Below, piece by piece: positions 5,432 through 11,383 of a stretch of DNA of 11,383 nucleotides (position 1 is its first letter; each line of letters starts with the position of its first letter). Both the position numbers and the translations under genes were made by a program. This DNA comes from Loktanella sp. UBA3435 (lineage in GTDB: Bacteria > Pseudomonadota > Alphaproteobacteria > Rhodobacterales > Rhodobacteraceae). The stretch is from contig DFSO01000058.1 in NCBI GenBank assembly GCA_002378665.1, forward strand, positions 37,068 to 48,450, in the 5' to 3' direction. The notes below the pieces were generated by a model. It was not told the origin of the DNA and searched no databases. It saw only the letters and a list, made by a program, of their open reading frames with translations.

Positions 5432-6516
5432 GCCACGAAATGCCCGACAGGGATTGAGACCTGCGATTTGGCGTCTGCGCCAAGCTCTTGGGCAAAGTGC
5501 ATCGCCGCAAACGGATCACGCAGGAACTGACGCGCCATCAGGGCGATGTCGGCTTGACCTGATGCGATGACGCCTTCGGCCTTTGCCGCAGTGTCGATAC
5601 ACCCAACAGCCGCCGTAATCAGGCCCGTCTCTTTGCGCATTTGGGCGGCTAGTCCAACCTGATCAGCCGTGCGTGTGCCGATGGAGGCACGCGCCGCAGG
5701 GGTCGCACCGCCACCAGAGCAATCGACCATATCGACGCCGAGGTCGCGTAGGACTTTCATCAACTGGATGTTGTCGTCGATGGTCAGGCCACCGTCGATC
5801 CAGTCAGTAACGGACAGGCGCACGGCAAGCGGCAGGCGCTCTGGCCAGACTTTGCGCACTGCCTCCACAGTCTCGCGCATCATGCGGCTGCGCCCTTCAA
5901 AATCGCCGCCGTATTGATCGGTGCGGGTGTTGACCAAGGGCGTGAAGAAGCTGTGCAGCAGGTAGCCATGCGCGCCGTGCAGTTCGAGCAGCTCGTAGCC
6001 TGCGGCAAGGGCGCGTTTGGTGCTGGCAACAAAAGCGTCTTGCATCGCTTTGATCTCGGCCACTGACATGGCGTGCGGTGCTTTAAACAGACGCGTACCG
6101 TCTTGGTCGAAGACCTCATCCGTTGGGCTGATGGTTTGCCAGCCGCCCTCGTCATCCTTCAAATGTGCACCACCATCCCATGGCCGTGCCGACGATCCTT
6201 TACGCCCTGCGTGGGCGATTTGCACGCCGATGACCGCGCCTTGGGATTTCGCGTAGGCGTTGATCGGGATCAGGGCTTCGACCTGCGCGTCGTTCCAGAG
6301 ACCAGCGCACGCTGGCGTGATGCGCCCGTCGGGTGTGACGGCGGTGGCCTCTGCGATAATGAGGCCCGCACCACCCACGGCACGTGCGCCGATGTGGGTC
6401 ATGTGCCACGGTTGGGCCACGCCATCGACGGAGGAGTATTGGCACATCGGCGCCATGCCGAGGCGGTTGCGTAGAGTGACGTCTTTGATCTTAAGCGGTG
6501 TGAAAAGTGCTGACAT
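5428..6516 (-). CDS. NADH:flavin oxidoreductase, Old Yellow Enzyme family (YqjM class)
   Basis: The product is 362 aa: a single FMN-binding TIM barrel without the FeS/FAD extension of trimethylamine-dehydrogenase-like relatives. OYE enzymes reduce activated C=C bonds with NAD(P)H. Landmarks are MAPMCQYS (Cys25 and Tyr27, the YqjM-class flavin-tuning Cys and active-site Tyr), QIAHAGRKGS (Gln99, His102), LLELHGAHGYLLHSFF (His180 and His183, substrate-carbonyl pair), NTRTDQYGG (197-204), RLS (Arg233) near the flavin, and the phosphate-binding region around GCIDTA and ALMARQFLRDP. Its ATG overlaps the stop of the upstream gene (TAATG), so translation is probably coupled. It is the last gene of the operon and its stop overlaps that of the convergent DMT gene. 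Its substrate is not evident; an unsaturated intermediate from the imported compound is one possibility. Confidence 0.92.
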   Translation of the reverse strand: MSALFTPLKIKDVTLRNRLGMAPMCQYSSVDGVAQPWHMTHIGARAVGGAGLIIAEATAVTPDGRITPACAGLWNDAQVEALIPINAYAKSQGAVIGVQIAHAGRKGSSARPWDGGAHLKDDEGGWQTISPTDEVFDQDGTRLFKAPHAMSVAEIKAMQDAFVASTKRALAAGYELLELHGAHGYLLHSFFTPLVNTRTDQYGGDFEGRSRMMRETVEAVRKVWPERLPLAVRLSVTDWIDGGLTIDDNIQLMKVLRDLGVDMVDCSGGGATPAARASIGTRTADQVGLAAQMRKETGLITAAVGCIDTAAKAEGVIASGQADIALMARQFLRDPFAAMHFAQELGADAKSQVSIPVGHFVA

Positions 6517-7340
6517 TATGTGTTCATCTTTTTGATTTGCGCGACGCCGGATTCACCCAAGGAAATGGAGGCGAACGGTCCGCCGATACACAGGTGCATC
6601 GGGTCTTTGTTGTTCACAGGCGGGGATTTGGCGAAGACGTCTTTGGCGAAGTCTTCGGCGTTGTCTTTGGGGCGGAAGCCCAAGTGCCCCGCTTTGGAAT
6701 TATCCACCACGGCGCGGTCATTGTTGGAGATGCCGTATATGGTGGTGAAACCAACAACAGGGCTATCAATCGCGCGTTCCACAAGGTGAATCAGATCGCC
6801 TGTCGAGAGCCATGTGCCGATGGCGCGGGCGTTGGACGGTGGGGCCGCCGAGAAGATGCGCAGGCAGACCGCCTCAACGCCGCGTTTGTCCCAGTAGAGC
6901 GAAGCGAGGTCTTCGGCGAAGCACTTGGCCAGCCCGTAATAGGTGTCGGGCTTGTGCGGCGCATCAAGGCCGATCGTGTCGGTCTTGAGATGCATGCCGA
7001 CCGCGTGCACGGAGGATGCGTAGACCACCCGCTTGACGCCATTGCGGTAGGCTGCTTCCCAGACGTTATAAGCGCCGATGATGTTGGATTGCAGGATGTC
7101 GTCCCATGGGGCCTCGTCCGCGATCGCGCCAAAGTGGATGACCATATCGGCGTCTTTCAGCAGCGCCTCCATGGTGGCGAGGTCAGAGACGTCGGCCTTC
7201 ACATAGGTCTCGTTTGCGCCGAGGTCTGGCAGGTCATTCGCCAAATCAGACGACACGAATTCTTGGCACATCGCAGCGAGTGGCGCGCGGAGTTGGGAGC
7301 CGAGTGCGCCTGCGGCACCTGTGAGAACGAGCTTTTTCAT
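6516..7340 (-). CDS. NAD-dependent extended SDR, uronate-dehydrogenase-like
   Basis: The product is 274 aa. The Rossmann motif TGAAGALG (residues 7-14) is followed by Asp32 at the end of the second strand (VSSDL), which favours NAD over NADP. The catalytic triad is Ser110 (YASSVH), Tyr135 and Lys139 (TYYGLAK). Overall it resembles bacterial uronate dehydrogenase (EC 1.1.1.203, oxidation of galacturonate or glucuronate to aldarolactone). Shared-type segments are ILQSNIIGAYNVWEAA, KCFAEDLASLYWDK, RIFSAAPPSNARAIGTWLS and GHLGFRPKDNAEDFA. The ending GGPFASISLGESGVAQIKK differs from the usual tail. AAAGGA precedes the start by 7 bases, and an 18-base gap separates it from the FAD enzyme gene. In an operon with an amine-type transporter, a sugar acid substrate would be surprising, so it may act on another hydroxy compound. 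Confidence 0.85.
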   Translation of the reverse strand: MKKLVLTGAAGALGSQLRAPLAAMCQEFVSSDLANDLPDLGANETYVKADVSDLATMEALLKDADMVIHFGAIADEAPWDDILQSNIIGAYNVWEAAYRNGVKRVVYASSVHAVGMHLKTDTIGLDAPHKPDTYYGLAKCFAEDLASLYWDKRGVEAVCLRIFSAAPPSNARAIGTWLSTGDLIHLVERAIDSPVVGFTTIYGISNNDRAVVDNSKAGHLGFRPKDNAEDFAKDVFAKSPPVNNKDPMHLCIGGPFASISLGESGVAQIKKMNT

Positions 7341-7358
7341 GGGAGTTCCTTTCGCCGT

Positions 7359-8564
7359 TTAGATCACGGCCTTTTCTACAAATTTTTCGCCACGTTCAAT
7401 GCGGCCATATCCGAATGGGGTGAGGTCGAGGGTCTGGTAGGCCCCTGTCGCGATGAGCTCAGCCGTGCCCCGCCCGATGGCTGGGGATTGCTGGAAACCG
7501 TGACCCGAGAAGCCATTGGCGAAGAAGAAGTTTTCAACTTTCGTATGCGGTCCCAAAATCGCGTTTTGATCGAGGGTATTATATGCGTAATGTCCAACCC
7601 ACGAATTGACCAGCTTTACCCGCTCGAATGCGGGGACGCGGTGGGCGATGGCGGGCCAGACTTTTTCTTCCCAGATCGTGTGATCGGCGGTGAAATCCGT
7701 AGGATCAACGGCCGGGTCTTCGTCAGGTGGGCAGCCCGCCATGTAGTAACGTCCGTCAGAGCGCATGTGCACGCCGACGGGATCAATGGTGAGCGGCAGA
7801 TCACGGTCGAGCGGTTCGGCTGCGTCAAAGATGAAAGTGTAGCGCTTGCGCGGTTCCACGGGCAGCGCGATCCCCGCCATGGCGCTGGTCAGGTTCGCAC
7901 GGGGACCAGAGGCGTTGACGACGGTGCCGCAGGAAATCACCTCGCCCGAGGCGAGCGTGACGCTTTCGACCTTTGTGCCTGTGGCGTTATTGGTCATCGC
8001 AACCACGGTGTTGTGAATGTATTCGACGCCCTTCTCGCGGGCCATGCGTTTCCACCAGTCAAAGATCGTGGCCCCATCAAAATAGCCCTCGTCGATCAGG
8101 TTGTGATTGCCTGCGACGATGTCGTCCATGTTGTAGAAAGGATAAGCTGCTTTGATCTCGGCGGCAGTCAGATGCTTGGTGCCTGCGCCATTGGCGGCTT
8201 GCACGGCTTGGGTGGCGGCAAGGGATTTCGCGGCCGCCTCATTGCCTGCCAGATACATGTAGCCAAACGATTGCAGGGTGATCGCAGGCACGCGCGCGTC
8301 GTCGCCCATATAGGCGCGGAAATTCTTGACGTAATCCGCGCCAAACTGGCTAATCTTGATGTTGATCGGCTCGGAGAACTGCTGGCGGATGCAGGAGTTT
8401 GTATGCACCGTCGAGGTAAATTCGTAGGTCGGGTCACGTTCGACGACAAGCACCTTGCCGTCGAAACCTGTGTGATCAGACAGGAACCAAGCGATGGACG
8501 ACCCATACATGGCCCCCCCAACGATGATCACGTCATAAGAGCTTTGCTTGGGTGCTTGGGTCAT
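7359..8564 (-). CDS. FAD-dependent oxidoreductase, DAO family (amine / N-methyl amino acid type)
   Basis: The product is 401 aa with the D-amino-acid-oxidase (DAO) fold. The N-terminal dinucleotide motif VIIVGGAMYGSSIAWFL (12-28) is followed by Glu42 (VVERD) for the adenosine ribose. The segment HTNSCIRQQFS (54-64) sits where monomeric sarcosine oxidase and dimethylglycine dehydrogenase relatives contact the flavin. The C-terminal NGFSGHGFQQSPAIGRGTAEL (350-370) completes the FAD site. No C-terminal folate-binding (GCV_T) domain is present, unlike true dimethylglycine or sarcosine dehydrogenases, so released C1 units would leave as formaldehyde or as another product. The start lies 6 bases after the ATPase stop, with its SD (TAGGT) at that stop. 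Oxidation of a secondary or tertiary amine is the likely chemistry; the exact substrate is unknown. Confidence 0.88.
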   Translation of the reverse strand: MTQAPKQSSYDVIIVGGAMYGSSIAWFLSDHTGFDGKVLVVERDPTYEFTSTVHTNSCIRQQFSEPINIKISQFGADYVKNFRAYMGDDARVPAITLQSFGYMYLAGNEAAAKSLAATQAVQAANGAGTKHLTAAEIKAAYPFYNMDDIVAGNHNLIDEGYFDGATIFDWWKRMAREKGVEYIHNTVVAMTNNATGTKVESVTLASGEVISCGTVVNASGPRANLTSAMAGIALPVEPRKRYTFIFDAAEPLDRDLPLTIDPVGVHMRSDGRYYMAGCPPDEDPAVDPTDFTADHTIWEEKVWPAIAHRVPAFERVKLVNSWVGHYAYNTLDQNAILGPHTKVENFFFANGFSGHGFQQSPAIGRGTAELIATGAYQTLDLTPFGYGRIERGEKFVEKAVI

Positions 8565-8570
8565 GATTAC

Positions 8571-9632
8571 CTACGCCGTTGAAGATATCCGCGGGACCAG
8601 AGCCTTGACCAGATCGCGCATGTGAAGTTCGCCTACGGGAGTGTCACCATCCATTACGCGATAATGCAAGGCCGTGTCGCCCTCTGAGCGTGCAATAAGT
8701 GATTCAAGGTTCTCGCGCATATCGACGTCGCCCTCGAATTTCTTACCCGTCAGCTTGTCCATCATAGTCGGATCGCTGAGCGGCTGCATCACCGATTTCA
8801 CACGCAGAACGCGGGCGCGGTTAATGTCGGACACAAAGTCTTCGATGTAAGGATCAGCAGGGTTCAACAGGATGCTTTGCGGCTCGCCCTGTTGGATCAC
8901 GGCACCATCTTTGAGGATCACAAGGTGGTCTGCGATTTTCAGCGCTTCATCAAGGTCGTGGGTGATAAAGACGATGGTTTTGTGCAGCTCTTCTTGTAGC
9001 TCCAACAGCAGGTTTTGCATGTCGGTGCGGATCAGTGGGTCAAGCGCAGAGAACGCCTCGTCCATCAACATGATGTCGGAGTTCGAGGTCAGCGCACGGG
9101 CGATGCCAACACGTTGCTGCATGCCACCCGAAAGCTGGGACGGGTAGTAGTTCTCATAGCCATCAAGGCCGACGCGGCTGAGCCACTTTTGACCTTCGGC
9201 TTCGCGGGTTGCGACATCGACACCTTGCACCTCTAGCGCCATTGCAGCGTTTTGCAGAACGGTGCGGTGCGGCAAAAGCGCAAACTTTTGGAACACCATC
9301 GACATCTTTTCCTGACGCATTTTGCGCAGGTCGATCTCGGACAGTTGCATCACATCAACGCCGTCGACAAGGATCTCGCCCGCAGTGGGTTCGATCAGAC
9401 GGTTGAGGTGGCGGATCAGCGTGGATTTGCCAGAGCCTGACAGGCCCATAACAACCGTGATTTCGCCAGCCATCATATCGACGTTGATGTTTTGCAAACC
9501 AAGCACGTGCTTGTGCTCTTCGAGCAGTTCGGGCTTGCCCATCCCTGCCTCGACATATTGCATCATCTCTTTGTCATTTGGGCCAAAGATTTTGTAGAGG
9601 TTACGCAGTTGGACTTTGGGTGTATCGGTCAT
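8571..9632 (-). CDS. Quaternary-amine-type ABC transporter, ATP-binding protein
   Basis: The product is 353 aa and powers uptake through the adjacent permease. It has the ProV/OpuAA architecture. A family-specific N-terminal stretch (LYKIFGPNDKE, with a helical insert to about residue 45) precedes Walker A GLSGSGKST (63-71). The Q-loop Gln is at 115 (VFQKFALLPHRTV), the signature LSGGMQQRVGIARAL at 167-181, Walker B IMLMDE (187-192) with catalytic Glu192, and the switch His225 (ITHDLDEA). The C-terminal 80 residues end in a region resembling one degenerate CBS repeat (DTALHYRVMDGDTPVGELHMRDLVKAL). In the longer ProV (about 400 aa) there are two CBS domains. The Met in LSGGMQQ is normal for this subfamily. 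GGGAGG, overlapping the permease stop, is the ribosome-binding site. Confidence 0.94.
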   Translation of the reverse strand: MTDTPKVQLRNLYKIFGPNDKEMMQYVEAGMGKPELLEEHKHVLGLQNINVDMMAGEITVVMGLSGSGKSTLIRHLNRLIEPTAGEILVDGVDVMQLSEIDLRKMRQEKMSMVFQKFALLPHRTVLQNAAMALEVQGVDVATREAEGQKWLSRVGLDGYENYYPSQLSGGMQQRVGIARALTSNSDIMLMDEAFSALDPLIRTDMQNLLLELQEELHKTIVFITHDLDEALKIADHLVILKDGAVIQQGEPQSILLNPADPYIEDFVSDINRARVLRVKSVMQPLSDPTMMDKLTGKKFEGDVDMRENLESLIARSEGDTALHYRVMDGDTPVGELHMRDLVKALVPRISSTA

Positions 9633-9647
9633 GTCTCGTGCCCTCCC

Positions 9648-10682
9648 TTAATGTTTCTTGTTGGCTTTATCGACGCGACCAAGGGCCGCCTTCGATGTGC
9701 GATCTAGGATGACAGCGAGCAGCACAATGCCGATGCCCGCAACGATACCGACGCCCAGCTCAAGGTTCCGAATACCGCGCAGAACCAACATACCAAGACC
9801 GGGTGCGGACACGAGGGACGCGATCACAACCATCGCAAGGCTCATCATGATAGTCTGGTTTATACCCGCCATGATGTTGGGCAGTACGAGCGGCAATTCG
9901 ACCTTACGCATGCGTTGCTTGGCATCCATGCCGAATGCGTCTGCGGCCTCGATCACGTCCTTGTCGACAAGACGAATGCCAAGGTCGGTCAGGCGGATCA
10001 CCGGCACGATGGCGTAAAGGATAATCGCGATGCCGTAGAGTTTGGATTCCGTCACCGAGAACAAGAAGATCAGCGGGATCAGATAGACGAATGTCGGCAA
10101 GGTTTGCAGCAGGTCGAGAACCGGCACAAGCGAGCGTTGCAAGCGGTCTGATTTCGACATGGCAATGCCAATCGGCACACCGAATAGCACAGATAGCCCC
10201 GTACAGACAAAGATGATTGAGAGCGTTTGCATCTCCACGTGCAGGTGGTCAATTGCGCCCAAGAACAAGAATGAGAGTGCCACAAAAATCGTCACAGGCT
10301 TGGAGCGGGACACGAACCAAGCGAAGGCCACGAGCAAAGGCACGATGATCCACCAAGACGTGTTGGTAAACACGTAAAGCGTGCCATCAAGCGCCCATGA
10401 GAGCGGTTGTGTGATCGGGTCGAGAACGATCTTGAGATAGTCTTTCCCCGATAGAAATGCGTTTTCAATCCCTGCTGTCAAATCACGCGTTTGCGGAAAG
10501 TGAGCGCAGGCATCGTTGAGGTTATCCAGCGATGGGAAAGGAAATGCGACAGCATTCGGATCGACCGATCCCGCGTTATTTGCTTTCAGCAAATCCGCCA
10601 TCGACATCGGTGCCGTGCTTGCACTTTGATCGCACCAGTCGCGCAGGCCAAACGCGTTAAAAAGCCCATCATAGAATGCCAT
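9648..10682 (-). CDS. Quaternary-amine-type ABC transporter, permease protein
   Basis: The product is 344 aa from ATG 10682; an in-frame TTG at 10697 would add five residues and is less likely. The first 100 or so residues are hydrophilic and contain two Cys (WCDQ, DACAHF), comparable to the long N-terminal tail of ProW. About seven membrane helices follow: near residues 104-121, 124-143, 150-172, 190-211, 217-235, 278-298 and 309-332. The coupling-helix (EAA) loop is EAADAFGMDAKQRMRKVELPLVLPNIMAG, the contact point with the ATPase. The substrate class (glycine betaine, choline, carnitine, proline betaine, trimethylamine N-oxide) cannot be decided from this subunit. It is separated from the ATPase gene by 15 bases and from the binding-protein gene by 73 bases that carry a hairpin. 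Confidence 0.93.
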   Translation of the reverse strand: MAFYDGLFNAFGLRDWCDQSASTAPMSMADLLKANNAGSVDPNAVAFPFPSLDNLNDACAHFPQTRDLTAGIENAFLSGKDYLKIVLDPITQPLSWALDGTLYVFTNTSWWIIVPLLVAFAWFVSRSKPVTIFVALSFLFLGAIDHLHVEMQTLSIIFVCTGLSVLFGVPIGIAMSKSDRLQRSLVPVLDLLQTLPTFVYLIPLIFLFSVTESKLYGIAIILYAIVPVIRLTDLGIRLVDKDVIEAADAFGMDAKQRMRKVELPLVLPNIMAGINQTIMMSLAMVVIASLVSAPGLGMLVLRGIRNLELGVGIVAGIGIVLLAVILDRTSKAALGRVDKANKKH

Positions 10683-10702
10683 TTTCTCTGTCCCCAATTC
10701 GC

Positions 10703-10739
10703 AAAACAGCCCCCCGCACGACTTTTCGGCGGAGGGCTG
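10703..10739 (-). terminator. Terminator-like hairpin between binding-protein and permease genes
   Basis: On the minus strand CAGCCCTCCGC pairs with GCGGGGGGCTG (10 of 11 pairs, one A-G mismatch) around an 11-base loop, followed by TTTTGCG. It lies 17 bases after the binding-protein stop and 21 bases before the permease ATG. The short U run suggests partial termination. Such an element inside a binding-protein operon would raise the binding protein relative to the membrane subunits, by early termination, 3'-end protection, or both. Confidence 0.75.
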
Positions 10740-10755
10740 ATGTGTGCTGTTAAGC

Positions 10756-11383
10756 TTACTTGATCAGTGCTGCAAGCTTGGCTTTTGCGTCATCATCCAA
10801 CCAAGCGCTCCAGATGTCGGAGTTGTTGGAGATGAAGTAAACGGCTGCTTCTTCATAAGATGCAGAGTTGTCATCCTGCCAAGCCAAAAGCGAACCCATC
10901 TGCTCGTTTGTGAACGACAGCTTGGACATCATGTCTGCAACTGCTGGCTCGCGCTCAACAAATGCAGCAGATGCTGCGGTCACAACCTTAGAGTTCGGGT
11001 ATGGTGACAGTGTTGGTGTCGCGCATTCCGCGTCGCCGTTACATGTGTGCGCTTCAGCGTTATACTCGACGCCCAAGTCAACCATCGTCATTGGGTATTT
11101 GCCCAAAACAGATGTTGGTGCCCAGTAGTAGCCGAACCATGGCTCTTTGTCTGCGTATGCAGATGCGATTGCTGTTGCCAGTGTTTCGCCTGAACCGTGC
11201 TGGAAGCGCTCGACGCCTGCTTCTTCAAGGCCAGATGCCTTGTAGATGTTGAAGTTGATCGTGTCACAAGCCCAACCCGCTGGGCAATCTTGGAACATGC
11301 CGCCAACCAGCTCTGGGTTTGCTTTGATACCTTCGAGCGTTGCAAGCTCTGGGTGTGCTTCTGCGAGGTAAGTTGGGATCCAC
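10756..11383 (-). CDS. Quaternary-amine ABC transporter substrate-binding protein (5' end outside window)
   Basis: The frame is open from the window edge to TAA at 10756, giving the C-terminal 208 residues of an OpuAC-type (ProX-like) periplasmic binding protein. The first visible residues are WIPTYLAEAHPELATLEG, so the signal peptide and N-terminal lobe are missing. An internal Met codon at 11298 is not a start. Family features are the aromatic-rich KEPWFGYYWAP (11148-11116), which could provide part of the cation-pi cage for a quaternary ammonium group, and the C-terminal helices FVEREPAVADMMSKLSFTNEQM and AWLDD. Two close Cys pairs, DCPAGWAC (11284-11268) and TCNGDAEC (11041-11025), suggest two disulfides. 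The protein is the first visible gene of the operon, and the hairpin after it suggests it is made in excess over the membrane parts. The true ligand is not determinable here. Confidence 0.9.
   Translation of the reverse strand, partial: WIPTYLAEAHPELATLEGIKANPELVGGMFQDCPAGWACDTINFNIYKASGLEEAGVERFQHGSGETLATAIASAYADKEPWFGYYWAPTSVLGKYPMTMVDLGVEYNAEAHTCNGDAECATPTLSPYPNSKVVTAASAAFVEREPAVADMMSKLSFTNEQMGSLLAWQDDNSASYEEAAVYFISNNSDIWSAWLDDDAKAKLAALIK

Noticed and set aside
6507..8582. Very long open frame (about 690 codons) on the plus strand
   Set aside because: It lies wholly antisense to the SDR and FAD-oxidoreductase genes, shows no family motifs, and is explained by the codon bias of the minus-strand genes. 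Both antisense genes have full motifs and ribosome-binding sites.
10756..11298. Treating the Met at 11298 as the start of the binding protein
   Set aside because: The frame stays open to the window edge and the upstream residues (WIPTYLAEAHPEL...) fit the family. A binding protein also needs a signal peptide, which is not at 11298.

Overview
The window looks like chromosomal DNA of an alphaproteobacterium, most likely of the Rhodobacterales (Roseobacter group). This is inferred from moderately high GC, a cysteine-free 206-residue ribosomal protein S4, a quaternary-amine-type ABC transporter of the kind common in marine roseobacters, and the general character of the proteins. No database search was possible, so the placement is an inference.

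Left part (1-3567): a GNAT acetyltransferase gene (70-777, +); a 51-codon ORF for a small single-pass membrane protein (870-1025, +); a YqaA-type (DedA/SNARE-associated) membrane protein gene on the minus strand (1110-1538); a secreted lytic murein transglycosylase gene with a C-terminal peptidoglycan-binding domain, interrupted by an apparent one-base deletion near 2383-2391 (1637-2868, +); and an AT-richer gene for an exported protein I do not recognise (3004-3567, +).

Middle (3568-5431): rpsD (minus) with a complete transcription unit visible in sequence. It has a good sigma70-type promoter (4468-4495), a roughly 110-nt leader with hairpins, a strong Shine-Dalgarno sequence, and an intrinsic terminator with a UUCG loop (3677-3707). 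Divergent from it is a pair of half-size DMT/YdcZ (DUF606) membrane proteins with a 4-base ATGA overlap. The second ends in a stop codon that overlaps the stop of the convergent operon.

Right part (5428-11383): a six-gene minus-strand operon. Transcription order is substrate-binding protein (runs off the window), a terminator-like hairpin, permease, ATPase, FAD-dependent amine-oxidase-type oxidoreductase, uronate-dehydrogenase-like SDR, and an Old Yellow Enzyme (YqjM class). The tight spacing (gaps of 6-18 bases, one TAATG overlap) argues that uptake of a quaternary-ammonium-type solute is coupled to its oxidation. This enzyme combination does not match a pathway I can name with confidence and is the most interesting part of the window.

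I saw no tRNA, rRNA, CRISPR array, insertion sequence or phage gene.
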